Below are positions 49,447 through 63,910 of a stretch of 64,000 bases of DNA, piece by piece. The notes below the pieces were generated by a model, which was given only the letters and a program-made list of their open reading frames with translations, made no database searches and was not told the DNA's origin. Each line of letters begins with the position of its first letter. The first letter of the stretch is position 1. The translations under genes were made by a program, and so were the position numbers. Location: contig JADWOT020000006.1 of NCBI GenBank assembly GCA_036345935.2, positions 8,654,519 through 8,718,518 of the forward strand, given 5' to 3'. This DNA comes from Taenia hydatigena (Eukaryota > Platyhelminthes > Cestoda > Cyclophyllidea > Taeniidae).

Positions 49447-52400
49447 GTAAAAACCTTTGAATGTACGGCCCTGCAGTAATAATTTGAGCTGTAGCACATT
49501 AACTTAACGCTTGGTAACTCTCACTATTACTTTGTTTACAATTGTCTAAACTGGGATATGCTCACCGTAGGGATGCAAGTGAATGCAACGGGGATGTCCG
49601 GAGGTATCTCACAAATTATTATCCATAACATGCATTAAGAAAATATAATAGACAAAGAAGTAGGAATAGAGGAACTCTGCACTCACCTATGCTGAAATTA
49701 TAGGAAAATGTTAAACTCTGGAGGCGGAAGGTAACTGCCAAAAGGGTCATTCTGATTTATCAGCAAAGTGACAATTCGCAACAGGTCGAAAAGTGGCATC
49801 AGCTTGTGTATTTTAAAGCGCATCTACTGTAGAATAACATTTACAATAATTAGTTCCACTTGTAGAACAAGTATGCTTGGAATATTATCAATAGAATCAT
49901 CCACCATGGCTTTTGAGTAATAGAAAGAGTAAACCGGTTAGCTTGAAGACATTTTTAAAAAATCATTAAGCCGAAAGTTCATCGATATACAATGTGTGGT
50001 CATCTTCCGTTTGGCATCCAGTCTTACCCGAAAAGTGCATACGATAGCTTTATAAACGCATATTATGCTCGACTCTGCGAACTTAAGGTTGAATGAGGCA
50101 CTCGCAAATTGCCACTACCTTCAAGTTAACTGTTGAATTAGAGTTACGCACCAAGGCTATCCATCGTGGTGTCTAGCATCTGTGTTTGCGAGGTCAAACT
50201 GTGAAGCATCCCGATAGTTTGTACGATTGAATAGTGAATCTGCTTCAAAGAGAGCTTGAATAACGATAACAACTCAAGTCGCCCCAAACTTCTAATAGTG
50301 TTAAATTGCCACCTGAAAAACTCCCTTACATCCCCTTTATTTAATTAATGAAATATGGTAATAAAACGAGAAAGTAGGGAGCAATAGCCTGAGTGACCAA
50401 TTTGAATTATTCAGAGTATCACAATAGATCGGAAGTCGGTGCCATGGGAACAATTATCAGCCTTCTTGCTTAAATATACTGAGTAAATTGCGGTAGGTTT
50501 AATGCAATTTGGCATGGCATTACTTTGGTGTCACAAAAAACTGCATTTGGCATCGCAAACGGATTGTACCAAGCTGGTAACTTACCGGAATCCACGCTCC
50601 CTTTGTTTGGCCAGATTTCTGTTCGAGTACTTTACGTTGGATGATGTCCATTGGAAATCTGCAACACAAATTATGAAAGTGTCCCCAGCTCTTTTCAAAA
50701 TTGGCTTTTAAGGACTAGGAGAAAAAAATGGGGCTATTCTACCAAATATGAGTGGATACTTTGCACGTGTTTTACTAATTATCCAAACAAATCTTCAAAT
50801 GGTGCATTTAATTGCCCTCACGACTTCCCCCATCTTAACGCGAACAGGACTGGCGAACAAGTTCGTCTGCAATGCTAATAAGCAGATTAGAATGCAACTT
50901 TAGGCTTTTATGCAACTTTTGAATCTACCACTAATTAATGAAACAGTTCTCTTATGCAATATTGAAAAGTTTTTTGCTCCTAATAGAGCTGACCAAATGT
51001 TCGGACTTCATTCATATTTTATCACTTTTATTAAGGCTCTTAGGGCTCACATCTTACTGTGTTGAAGAATCGGCCTAGGCTCATATTGAAAGCCCATTTA
51101 TTTTTTTAAAAGTTTTACCCATTAATAAATCTCAGTGATAGCCACAGCAGCCTTCCTTTTGCTTAGTTAATAGGCCATTTGACTCGACCCTGCTAATGAA
51201 CGGCTTGAGGTGTAGAATGCTTGACTTATAACTCCTCTCTCGTTCATCGTGCATTTTTTCTTAATTTTTCCCATTATTTCCAAATACATTAAGCAAAAGG
51301 CAGCAAGACAATGATCAAATGACAAATTAAGCATATGGTTCGATCTTAATTTACGACCAAATTAGTTGGCAATGTGCCTATATGCCATTGGCATGAGAAA
51401 AGCCTTCGCTTAGAACCTTGTTTTTTTTCTCAGTGAAACGGGGACCAATATTAGTTACAAAAATGTAGGTTGCTGTGATTTATTTATAAGTCTACCCTTT
51501 TTCCCCCAACGTTGTGATGCTCTTCATTCCGGTGGACTTGTCAAGGGCTTTGAAGGCAATCAGACAGCACAAGTAGGGACACGTAGATTCAAGTTCCAAG
51601 AAGTCAGGTATTGGCACGCTATCAGCCTTGTAATTAAGTAAAATAGTGCGAAATTTCGATGTCACCAGTTAGGCTAGCATTAATTAGGAGGAGAGTGGAA
51701 CTTATTGTATGTTTGGAGCGGAGGAGGCTTTCCATGCACAAGGCGAACGTAAATCGATGGAATGGTTTTGCGGGAGGCAATTGCGCTAGAAGAGTTGAAA
51801 CACATGAAGGTAGAGAAGAGGGTTGCAAAAAGTCACACCGGCCGTGTGTTTGCGCAAAGGACTAATTTGCGTTGAGGAGGAACGAGGTCTACACGGCGAT
51901 CACGCAATGCTGGCGGCTTTCAAAGGAAGGAAGAAAGTTTACATTTTTTTTTCAAAACTTGGAGTATACTTTCTGACAACACTCATGGAAGAACCCGAGG
52001 TGCATGCGCATCCAGAGCGTCATGGGTAAGTCGTATTTTGCTTTAACGTGCTTCTAAGTTGCAAAAATAATTATTCTAATGTCGTCTTTAGGAGCTAACC
52101 GCTTACCGGTAGGATGCAAGTTTTTTGACATCGCTGACCTGAAGTGGTGAAGCCGATGTATTATTTGGTCTGAGGTATATCCAGGTGTGCTGATACCTCT
52201 TTTACAACTCCTATTTTTCACAAACAAGACTAATTTTTATAAATGGAAAAGCATGTCTGCGGTGTAGCGAGTTCGGCCTACGAGTAGTTCTCCTTGCCGG
52301 AAAGTCTAAGTGATGTTATCACTGAAATACGCGCCAAATCTGCGAGCATACGCTTAGCACTTGGGGAAATGATGTGGCGTCAAACACACTTCAAATTTGA

Positions 52401-55400
52401 ATGCATTGAATTATAAATTCTCTTCTCATAAGAAGGTTCAAATAATGTAACCTTTTATTTTGTAAATTATGTTTAATTTAATTTAGAGTAAGCACCATTA
52501 TTAGTTAGACAGTGGACAGTAGATAGCAACAGTGTCAAGGATAAAATTTTGGAAATCAAACGTATTTTGACTTCTATTGCTCAGGTACTTTTAAATTTAC
52601 AATAAACCTATCAAATTAAACTTATGATGCATGCTATGCTACTTTTCGAAAAAGTCATGTACTCAAAGCGCCCTTACTCCACGTGAAAAGGTAAGCTCGT
52701 ATTAACATACTAAGATGTTGTTGCTTCATGCGAGAGGAAAATGCTAAGTAAATTTTCCCGCATTGCTTTAGTACCAATAGAAGCAGATGAAAAGTTTCCA
52801 ATCTTGTGTAGAAGAAGTGCGGAGTTAAAGTGCAAATTTTAGCATCCTAATGGCCTCTAGATGAGTGTCTTGAATTAACCTGTTGAGATGCTCTGAAAAT
52901 CACTCCATCGTGGGTGAAGAGATACGAAACAGCAGTTCTTGTTACTGCAGCAACCAGCATAGGCGACGCAATCAGCTATAAAAATTATGAGCCTCTGAAT
53001 GGCGACGCCACAGCTATTGAAGTGGTTTAGTCGAGGTCGTTTTAACACATCCACACCAATGTTTTTATAAATTTGAGTTCATTTGAGCTCGCAAAAATCT
53101 CCCCAATTCTCAGGGTTGCAAGAGCCCTTGTCGCCTTCTATATTTTCCATAGGGAATCAGGCAAAGTAGGTGCGATTAACTTCCTCTTCTTATGCCCTCA
53201 TTATGCATAAGATTAGAAAATTTTGAATTTACAGCTATAATGCCAGTATTTAGCATTTGTTCAGCGGTTCCAGAAAATGGAAAAAGTGAGCTCTGTAAGC
53301 AAGTGCTAAACAAGAGCTAAGCTTTTACCCATTAGAGCAAACAGGGTTCACAACCCTGCATACTTTTGCTGCTTATAAAGCAATATTGAGACATATTAGT
53401 TGTTTTCTACCCTTAATTTACCATAAAGCCGTTGTGGCGTTTGCCAAAAGGGCCCGACACTAGATTCTGGTCTGATTGCCAGAAACAAAGGACAATAATC
53501 CACGCAATTACGACCCCCTGAATTTTTGAAGCAATCATTATTGTGTTATTCATTTAATGTTCTCTCAAATATTTTAATACTTTGAGGAATGGTCGAAATC
53601 ATTCCTGGAAAAGTGATAATAAGTCCTGGACAGGTGGTACAAAGAAAATTGAAAGTTAGATAGGATTATGCAAACACTGTTCGGCGCATCGCCATAAACT
53701 AGTTCGTCCACTTTTGGGTACTCACAACTTCTTCCACGGGAGGAATGAACATAGCCGCAGTGTACACCTTAGTAAATTCTTGAATACATTCACTTGTAGT
53801 CGTGTTGAGGTAATTTATGCCATCCTTGTGTTTACAATTTAGCCTTTGAAGTGGTTTTGTGAGTTTTCTTGGCCAAGGTATTGACAGGTATAATCTACTC
53901 GTCCTTTGCTAAATTTTATGCTCAATAAAGTTCGTTCTTTTGCCGACGAGTCATAAGATTCCCCTGCAACAGGTACGCCTTCTGGTTTCGGCGAGCGCCT
54001 GTCGGGGCAGCCGATGACAACTGTGGCCACGTGGTTTTATATCGCCGCCGGAAGTGTCTCACTTTCTCTGAAACTGGCGCGCAAACCATTTTTGGGGAAA
54101 ACTGAGTGCTTTAAAGTGACTACGCAATAACTCACCCAAGCTATTTACTACTACAAATAAAACAGCTATGGGAGAAAATGCAGCTCCTTACCTTCTAAGA
54201 GTGACATCTTTCAAATTAGTTGTTGCTGCGTAGAAGTAAAAACTCAGTAAATTTGTTTTTGTAAATGCACAACTCCTAGTTGCGAAAAGTGAGTCTCATT
54301 GGCGAGATCTTGCTAAGTCGCTTCATCTATATTAGCTGCAAGCAGCACCAATAAATATTCGACAGCAGTTAAATGCTTCCTTTGTTATTTGTAACTATGA
54401 CACGTCACATAAGTTACACTTTTTGCCCAATGGGAGAGGTAAGACTGAGGACCCGCAAAAGAATAATCGTTAGGACGCGATTTCGTCAATACCACTTTAC
54501 TCGCCTTTTTATGCAGTGCAAAATAGCCACTTTTTCAAAATCCCTGACGAAAGAATTAAGACAACGAAGTAGGTTAAAAATTATAGCACCTTTAAAAATG
54601 CATCCTACGCACAAGTTTCCACCGTTTCGCAAGAAAGCAGTCTAAAATGTTGGCCTCCGATTAAAATACTTTCCTGGATTCTTAACGCATGGATTTGTTG
54701 ACCTTTATGCGTCGACTTTCTCGTATATTTTATGATAATGTCGCATTTTATGCGTAATATCCATTCACATTCCGATGCAATGGCCCTTAGATTAAGCAGA
54801 ATTGTTTTTTCATATTGTAGAAGTTTAAACATGTCTATATTTGGGTGCATTTGAAGGAGAATTCAGTTAGTTAATTCAACATAATGTTACCGTGACACAA
54901 TGGAGGAAGTCGATAAACAAACTTGGTGAAAATGCAGTTACCCAAAGACAGCCTAGATAAATCGTCCGAAAGCAGAGAGGCATGCTAGATAGTTAAGCGA
55001 GCATAGAGTGATTTGTTTGAGCAGAGAGATAATAACGACCGCAAACGCAAATCAAGGGTGCAAAAGTTTGTTTTTCCCCTTCGGACTTATCTGTTACTTC
55101 ATTTGCTCCCACCGCTGGTCGGATTAACTTCAAAGTCAGGTCCGAAAATGGCTGCTACTGCTGCCGCATTAGCTGAGGTGGATGGAGTAGTGCGAATGTT
55201 CAAAAAAAGTTGTCGATGTATTATTTAACAAGGGCTTTACGTGACTACATTTTTCCAATGCTTAATTAGAATCAAAGCGTTTGCGTGTGATGAATCGCTT
55301 GGAAAAATAAGCAGTAATGGTGATTGCACAAGTATTTTATTGGAGTTTATTTTATTCAAAGTAATCATTACTCCCCACGCCTTGGAAATGATGTCACACT

Positions 55401-57022
55401 ATTCCGTCTTTCTGTCAATCACGAAATCCAGCAAGCACACATTTTTACGAAGTGGCAGACAACTGTGAGGAGATGCAAAAGTTGATTTTAGTGTGGTGGA
55501 GAGTGTGCAGACTCCCATTTGGATGACTGCATCCAACCCTGTCCCCACTTTGGTCATAAACGGAAGACTTTGAGATTTCACTAGAGTTATAAATTGATCA
55601 CCAATCATATTAAAATGGATACCTATCCAATAACACTGCTCAATTTTTTAGCAGCATACGTATCACATTCACAGAAAATAGCTTTTGCAAGAGACTCCAG
55701 TGGCCGCCAATGGCAGCAATCAATGTTTGCGGTGTTAGGACATCTAAACCCACCTTCTTACGGTGCGACCAGTGCAGTTTTCTTATTAATAAATATGGTG
55801 TTTATGCATTTACTTGTGACATCATATGCTGCTTTTAAGTCTTTGTTTTAGAAGGAGATTCGCGATTTGTCACTTTCCATTACGATTAATTTTGCGGCAG
55901 ATGGGTTATTGGGAATGCCTTAGAACGCTAACTACTTGTCGGCACTATTACTTCTTTAACAGTAGTTGCTTTCGTGTCCACTGGAAGCCGAAGAAAGCCA
56001 ATTAGGCTCGCCTTTCACAGAAAACAAGTTGGATAGAAGCTCAGGTGAATACGCACCTTTGTAAGCCTAACATCGACTTGTCAGCATGCTTTTGGACTTA
56101 ATTCTGTGTAAAAAATGCGCTGCATATTACTTTTTAAAGCACCGTTACGATAATTGCATTTTAATTTCCTAAGTTTACTACAGTTTATATGTAAGTACAT
56201 TGCAGGAGCTGGCTCTGATTCGTCCTAATATTTAATGTCTTACAACCTAGATTACGAAACAAGACAAAATTCATGGCATAATGGAAATTGTTTAAAAAAT
56301 TTATCACATAGTCTTCCACACATTGCACATTTTCTTACTAGTACTCCTACACCCTTTAAGTCAGCAAAAACTCAGGAACAATGAACAAGCATTTATGGGT
56401 ACTGGAATTGCCCATACATTAAGTTTGATAGAGGACACATTTCACATGCTGTTTTCATACAAAAAATGCAATGTAATGTCAACTCTAAAATGGCCAATTA
56501 TTGGCCAATAGATCTACTGACCAGTGTACACCAGTAGGTATAGGTAGTAATGCATATTAATGCAAATAAAATACGCCATCGTTTTCATTTTTGGGCATTC
56601 ACGTCTGAGGTTAGGATTAGTTATCATTTCTGTGAAGGAGGTGTTCGCAGTCATGTAAAGCTTGTTAGACCATTGAGAAAAATAAAGTCCCACAACTCCA
56701 TCGCGCATCGTCTCTTCTCTATTCTCCCTCGTCCACAAACGGTGGAACCATTATGTTCTAAAGCGTCGACCATTATTACTCAAGGTCTCAAGACAATGCT
56801 CTCCTCACTACTGTGGTCCTGATCAAGTTAAAACATGTTCTCAATGCAAAAACGGCGTCCGGTCCAGTTGTACCGTTGTGACTCATGCAGGCCACAAGTG
56901 GATGCTAGAGTCATGGCTTTTTTGTTTCAACGTCACGCTATTTAATTAACCCACTTTTTCTTTAGCCAAATGAGTAGGAGAAAATGGCATTGCTGTATGC
57001 CTAAATTTGCCCTTTCTTTCAG
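49447..57022. other. Gene-poor region
   Basis: No supported coding exons were found. A patch at about 53790-54060 has an AATAAAG (53924-53930), a TGTAG start near 53795 and a G+C-rich end, and could be another LTR-like relic, but this is weak. A short inverted repeat, TGGCCAAT/ATTGGCCA, lies near 56492-56508. Upstream exons of the gene at 57023-57843 may be here but were not recognised. Confidence 0.4.
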
Positions 57023-57843
57023 GAGGTTCAACCATCGGTGATGCCGCAGTGAAACTACGTACCACTACAACCGTGAACCATGGAACCCGTCCATTCGGCA
57101 AATTTTTTCCGCGAAACGAAGGTATGTATTCTGCCACTTGGTTTAACATTAAGCGCCCACAGCTAAAAATATATTTTACGAGTCTAGATTACCTTTCCAA
57201 CTACCCATAATAAGAACGTTTATAATTCAGGAATTATGCACATAAACACGCAGACATTGTGTTTTCCTTAGAGTTATTTTACGAGTGTTTGACATCGTCG
57301 ACTGCATCTATTCAAATTTGCGTCTCACCATTTAACAAACTTTTGCATCTGAGCACTATAAAATAAAAAGAATTGTCTTAAACAGGATGCAAATTGGAGC
57401 GGATATAGTGCTAACTCATATGATCCGCTCTCACTGCTTTTGGGTGAACATTTCGAGCCAGATAATTATTGCACTGGAGCTTTCAGAAGAGGAACGCCTC
57501 TCTTGGTTACTAAAGGTGGAAGTTCAAATGAAACACCACAAATTAATGCACACCCACCTGGTTGGACGAAGTTCTTGAAGGAGTCGGAGTCTCATTTAGG
57601 TAATGTTAAGTCCTTATCGTAATTCGTGACTTCACTTTTTGAGTAATTGGGATGGCATTTGAGCGGGCATTCCTATCTCTGTTTTGAGGTTTAAGTAACC
57701 GTCGAATGACACAGGAAACCACTGTTATCACAAAAGCCGCGTACGTGCTTTCAAGTAAATGTGTATTCTACTAATACACATTTTAACTACTTTTTGTAGA
57801 AGTAAAAGGACATTACATGACAAAAGGCAAAAAAATGCAGTGA
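57023..57843 (+). CDS. Unrecognised protein-coding gene, 3' exons (partial)
   Basis: There are three exon-like blocks with good splice sites. Block A, 57023-57121, lies between TTTCTTTCAG and GAAG|GTATGT and encodes GSTIGDAAVKLRTTTTVNHG and then TRPFGKFFPRNE. Block B, 57386-57599, lies between CTTAAACAG and TTTAG|GTAATG. It encodes a segment starting DANWSGYSANSYDPLSLL and ending HPPGWTKFLKESESHL. Block C, 57800-57843, follows TTTTTGTAG and ends VKGHYMTKGKKMQ and TGA. B and C join in phase. A ends in phase 1, but B is open as read from phase 0, so either a small exon lies between them or A uses another boundary. The composition (aromatic, Gly, Pro, no membrane segment) recalls small ciliary or sperm microtubule proteins, but I do not recognise a family. 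The start is not visible. Confidence 0.5.
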
Positions 57844-60800
57844 CAAAGGAGATGAAAGCGGTATCGCTGAGTGGCCCACCCAAACACCATTATTCATTAC
57901 GATGTGCCTTTAGATCAGATGTGCAGTGTTCATTTAAACAAAGGCTGCATCTTGGTTATAATCGCTAATTCATCTCTAACTGCGACTCCTCCGACTCCTT
58001 ACACCCATGTTGCAAAATTTTTTTGCGCATATCTATGTGCTTTAGGCAAAAGACCACACTAGATACGTGCAGATTTGTAATTCGCTCTGCAAAGGAAAGC
58101 GTCTCTATTTCCTCCACTTCGAAGGACTTAATTAAAGACTTGCCTATATGGAGAGCATAAAACGTTGCGAGCAGGTATGCCTGCCTTTGTGAGTGGTGAT
58201 GAGAGTAAATAGGCAGTCCAACTTTACGACAGGATGAAAAAGAGTATGTGCATAATTTAAGACCAATCGCTCTATCTGAGTTGGATTGCTTTGAATTTAA
58301 TCAATTAGACGAGGTCGGCCCTAAAACACCCGTTTTATGTTACTAGCATGCAACCATCATGGAATCCAAAACATACTTGGAGGAAGAATCTAAGATTCAA
58401 ATGGTTTCCATAAATTCATTACTTTGCTTTGAGAAAACATTGCACTGAAGATGCTTTGGGATGTGATCAAATTGAATGTACTTTGTAAAACCTTCTTTAA
58501 TGTAGACTGTGGTATTAGGACTCAAGAAAACCTTCCAAATGTTAAAGTCATCAAAGAGTAGAATTAAGTTGACATCTTTCCATTTACCAAAGCTAGTCTA
58601 AATGATCACATTACAGTAACCAAAAGGAGACCCTCAAAGGTCTGCATTTGCATACCCCAGCAGATGTATCTAACCATTGCATTCGACATTGCTAAGTAGG
58701 TGTTTTTGCAGCTGTCTGGAGGGTAAATGCGCGGATGTTGCACATGAAATTTATTCCAACAACTGCAGTCTCCTATTCGTGATTGTTGGTTTTCATGCAT
58801 TTATGAATGCCAAAGCCATTTTCTTTTACGCATTTACTCTAGCCCATGGTAACTGTTCCTCTAGCCACCAGATTTATATCATTAGGTTTATTCCACTTAT
58901 CTGGTACGATCTTGGAACTATAAAGTCTCTCAAGATGGAAACGCTAAATCCTCAGTGGAATGTCTAATGGATTGCCAGAAAGGCTCATTGAAAGTGTTCA
59001 CGCAGACCGGAAGACTACATGCCCGATTCCCAACTGCTGATTATGGGAAGCAGAAAACTAAACTCAATAAACTCAAATAAATAAACATCTCACTATGAAT
59101 CACCCTCACCTTATAATAGTCCCAAAAATCAGCCTTAGGTCCAAATAAAAAATGTGCCATTAAATCGTAGAATCTGCCAAATCTGCACTTTACGTCCATC
59201 TTAAATATCCCTCGTCGAGGGAAATCTCTGGCCAAATTTCTTCAAATTATTCAATGAATTTTAAAATTGTCATCATTAAAAGGAGCTCTGCCATTTATTA
59301 CAAATGTTGGCCACCCATGAAATAGGGTTCAAGGATCGGCGGATTAAGTGGATGAACGAATTTGAATTATTCTTGAGTGCATCATTCTGTGACCCATGTC
59401 AAACTCAGTACAAGGTAACTGGTAATGGAAACTCGTGCGCTTTAGTAGATTCAATCTCACATTTGTTTACAACCGTCAAAACCTAAAGTAGATGGATGGA
59501 AGTACCGAGTCAGGTGAAAAAATGATTGGAATAAGTATTCTACCATCTTAAAAGTCATAACACCCTGGCTTAAGTGACCTATCACTTGTGAAGGCAACTT
59601 AAGCGATAAAATCGGAACTATCCTTTGTCCCGACGGTTAAGTCATAAATTTCAACTAACTGCTTCCGTCGTTTGCCTGCAAAAATGTGTTTAACTAGTGC
59701 GTCCATAAAGTGCAGCATGTTGGCTCCTCACAAAATTATTTACAACAGCCATTCACGCATTCTAGTCTGCGACAATCATTCCGAAGCTGTATTGGAGTGG
59801 CATTGAAGTGACAAGTGCTAGTTATCCATTTTGATTTACATACTCAAAATCTTATTGTAAATAACGATTTTATAAAGATTTTTACCCTAGGCAACTAGGA
59901 TAGGAATCGTCTGAACGAGCTTTCCAAGTCAACAAGATCGTTGATTTTGTCCTTCTATAGCTTCAGATCTATCAATCCAAAGGCAAATATTCCGTTTTCA
60001 CATATTCTTAGCAGCATGTATCTTTTTAACTGCGCACATCAGTGAGCAAATCACAAAAAACGTTGTATATTTATAGTCACTTGGGTTTTCATGTGGTGTG
60101 TATCGCGAATCGTAGTAAAACTTAGATAAACGAAGCACGAAATTTATTTGGATGATAGGGCAATGCCATTCTGATTCGCTTGTCATGTCAAAAATGACGT
60201 AAAATGGGCAGACGTCCTGTTCCAGCAGCGTTTCTTGGTTCCAAACTATTCAACTAATAGCTGGGAATGTGGAAGTATTGGGTGAAGTGATAACTTGCCA
60301 ACAAAAGGTTATGCAGCAGCCTACACCTTTTAGCTGTGAAGCGTCACACATGAGGCGTACCGATGATGTCTTCTTGCGCAGGATCAATGTTTAGCAACAC
60401 GTTGACTGACCGCTGGTAACCAAAATGGTCAAAGCAAGTGTTTCAAATACCCGTTCGCAGATGAGGCACCTGGTGGATGGCTTATGTGTAATGTTCAAAA
60501 CAGGCCTCTGTAGACTCTTGCACTTAAAGGAGGGAGTTGAAATAGCATAAGTTATTTGCCGCCCGAGCCTTCGAAGTATTAGAATTGCAGAAAAAGTGAT
60601 GGATACGTCACTGCTTTGAATATTAATGCAGAGACTCATCCCAACTAAAATTCAGGCTTAAAATAATTCTCATTCCGGCAATTGTGCCATTTACCACTTG
60701 TTTTACTGTACATATTCCTCAAAGTCGCTGATTTTTGGGAAGCTTTCTGCTTATCAGTCCAAAATCTCACACGGGCTTCACCCAATCACCGAATTGCGGA

Positions 60801-62219
60801 CGTGCACAGATTGAAGCAGTGATGTAACCTCCCACAGCTCCACCAAGCTTTAGAATGTTTCACAGCGAAGGAACAGGATAAAACAGAGGGCTAATTTTTT
60901 ATCATTAATTTGCGGCAAAATAATTGTAACAAATTTCAGAAGCTTTTGTTTTCAACCATAGGGTTCCGTGAAAAGTGCTGTAAAGGAGAATGGTGTTTCT
61001 ATTAAACTGCTGAAAAAGTGGACAGTTTGCAAGCAATCGTGAAGGAAGTGGATGTATAGTGAAAAATAGGAGATCTCCTCACACTCTGGTTAACCACAGA
61101 GGGCTCCCATCAACCTGTGGGAGAGCACTTGGACACCTTAGAAGGAACAAAATTTATTAAAATGCCGCAGTGACGGATTACGGACAACTTTTTTGCTATT
61201 AGGAGTTAGTAAGGAGAAATAATGGCTTCAGCGGCAAAGTGATAAAACAGCTCAGGGACGGCCATAAGCAATGGTAACTTCAAGCTGTCAAAATTTGTAT
61301 TGCTCCGTGAGGGAAAGCACTTGAACTTTTAGTATGATTTTTGACTATCGCTTGTAAAAGCACACTTTTCTAAACTCTTGACACCTCGCTAACTTTTGTC
61401 AATTTGGATTTTCTGGTTGAAATAGAGTTGGATGAAATAGCTGTGCAAACTTCATGACGAGTTTTATTTAAGCGAGACGCAATTCAAGAGCAGTTCCGTC
61501 AGAACTGAACAACTGGTGTAATATCAATGAACTTAACACTTCCTAGGGTAAAAATACGCTGTGTCGGTTTCGATCTAATTGCGTTTTCATGCTCCAGCAG
61601 TTAATTGCATCTTAAGTCATAGTTACCGTAAAGATCCAAATGTCTTTTAACGTTTAAGTATTACAAAATTACAAATGTCTCATTGATAGACCATGGCCTA
61701 AATTCATCGCTTCGCTTAGCAGAGTAATTTCATGAAATCAAAATTTGGATATTGTGCAGAATTACTTTGTTGAAAGACAACTTACGTCGAACCGTTTAGC
61801 ATGGCTTTAATAGACCAGTCGAAAGCTGATTGGAGTCTCCTATTCATAGTTATTATGTCTGTTGAGTTACAAAGACGTTGCTACTTTTAACTCTAACATA
61901 CGGAGCAAATACCTTTTATCGGTTTAAAGTAACTAGTCGTACAAAATCGTATCGCCGACAAATTAGTTGAATTGAAGTGCAATGAAGCAGAGGTGATGTT
62001 TTCTACCAGAAGAACAATAAAACATTGGAACTGTGGTAGTTTATTTTCCTTAAGACCCTCACAAGGTATGTTTTAAATGCAATTCAAACTTCGGTTTATT
62101 GCAGGAGTCCATATCCTTTAAACACTTTTTTATCCTGTCTTCTTTGCCTTCCAACATTGAACACACCAATTTTATAAATTTAACGATTCAATTTGAGAAT
62201 GCCGTCAATTGTTTTGCGA

Positions 62220-62245
62220 ATGAAGCCCCTAAATTAGGGCTTCAT
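62220..62245. repeat. Hairpin with one bulge
   Basis: ATGAAGCCC-C-TAA at 62220-62232 pairs with TTAGGGCTTCAT at 62234-62245. The stem is nearly perfect, with one extra C and almost no loop. Confidence 0.5.
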
Positions 62246-63883
62246 CGAATGAAAACGCAATTTTAATGCAAATAGTGGAAGAGTCGTCTTGAATCACATT
62301 CCGTTCATGTACCTGGGTCTTCGTTTGAATATAGAATTGAACCTTGTTTGTGTTAATTTATGTGGTGCTTCTAACAACTTTGTGATTGATGGAAGCGTAG
62401 GTTCGCCGCAAACTATCACCCACTTAAGGAACAGTGCCATTTTTCGTTTGCATTCCAAGGTTTTTTTATTGTATTGTTGCTTGCACAATGGAGCAAACCG
62501 ACGCAATCCTCCGTCTCTTCAGAGCCAAAAAGGTCGTGCGTTTTATGCCATGAATTGTCGCACCACTTACATGGACTCAAGTTGATACTTCTGTGTCATG
62601 GAAACCTTTGTTCAGTGAGGGCAGAGGAGTTTTACCAAATTCATCACTTTTTTTTGTCCTAATGAAACAGCAGCCCGCATGCGTGACGTGGCTACACGAG
62701 TGAGTGCCTCTGTGGGAAGAAACCACAAATTGTGTCGACTTTAGGTTTATACGCTGGAAAAAATCTCTTCCATGGAAGATTGAGTGCCCACGTTATTAAT
62801 CAGCAGGTGAAAATGATGAATGGTAGACTTTTGTGTGAAAAACACAAGGATTTATAACGTAACAGTTGCCCATTTCGCCGAAACTACGGTGCGGAGGATT
62901 TGCACAGAAATGCTTTGAATATGCTTCATATTCAGCCAAGTTATCTGGGAAAGGTGTCTATAACTAATTAGGTTTACTAGAGGAAAAGTGCCTTGCGCAT
63001 CTCACAATATGAGCCTTCAAAACGACACTCTAATTGCGAGGTCGAACCACCGCAAAAGCCACTTCTCGTTTTGAGTGGGTGCTAAAGAGCTCATAGGAGG
63101 CGCATGTTGATTAAGCCAGATCTTAAAGAACAGGTCTCTGGCCATCGTTCATACTTCCCGTAACTCAAAGTGACGCATTAGAATTTACCTCAGAAAGAAT
63201 GCTTAATTATACGAACTCTACGTTTTTCTCCTAGTGAAAGGACAAAATTGTGGTGCACAAAGTGTGCAGCCTAGAAAGTAGGCTCTCCACTTGGGGATGC
63301 TGCTCCATAGATGTAGCAGCTTAGGGTGACATTTGTCCAATCCAATCCTTGCAATGATATTTTGAGCTTGATAAGGACTTGACGAATTGTGGAGAAGGGA
63401 GATTCCTATCATTTTAGAAGTTTTCCTCCACACGTGATGGGCACACAGGTGCACAGAAATGTTATTTTCGCTGATGGCGGGCAAACTGGAGTTAACACTT
63501 ACTCCTTTGTGGGTGTTTGGAGTTTGCTTTAAACGTGTTTTGAAATTGTGACAACTGGAGAGTACTTTGGACGTTTAGAAATTACCGCTATTACAAAGAA
63601 ATGAAAATTTATTTTAGATGGAAACGAAGACAGCATATATGGCTATGCACACACAAATACACATTCACACACGTACAACTCCATCCTGTCCTTAAAATGA
63701 CCACGGAGGTGGCAATAAAAAGTGTTTTCCTACAGGTGAGGAGAGCTAAGACATGGAAACACGAAAATACGGGGATGCACCGGGGTGTTAAGTCAAATTT
63801 TTATGGTTCTGACCCCTGCCTGTTGCAGATGCTTGGGACACAGCCCTGCGTAAAGACATCTAGCAATTCGCTTACTAATCGGA

Positions 63884-63910
63884 GCAATATCTGCTTTTGG
63901 CAGATATTGC
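63884..63910. repeat. Perfect 11-bp inverted repeat
   Basis: GCAATATCTGC (63884-63894) and GCAGATATTGC (63900-63910) are perfect inverted repeats around a 5-base loop, TTTTG. There is no adjacent gene. Confidence 0.6.

Noticed and set aside
56492..56508. Short palindrome TGGCCAAT/ATTGGCCA.
   Set aside because: It is only 8 bp per arm and is likely chance.
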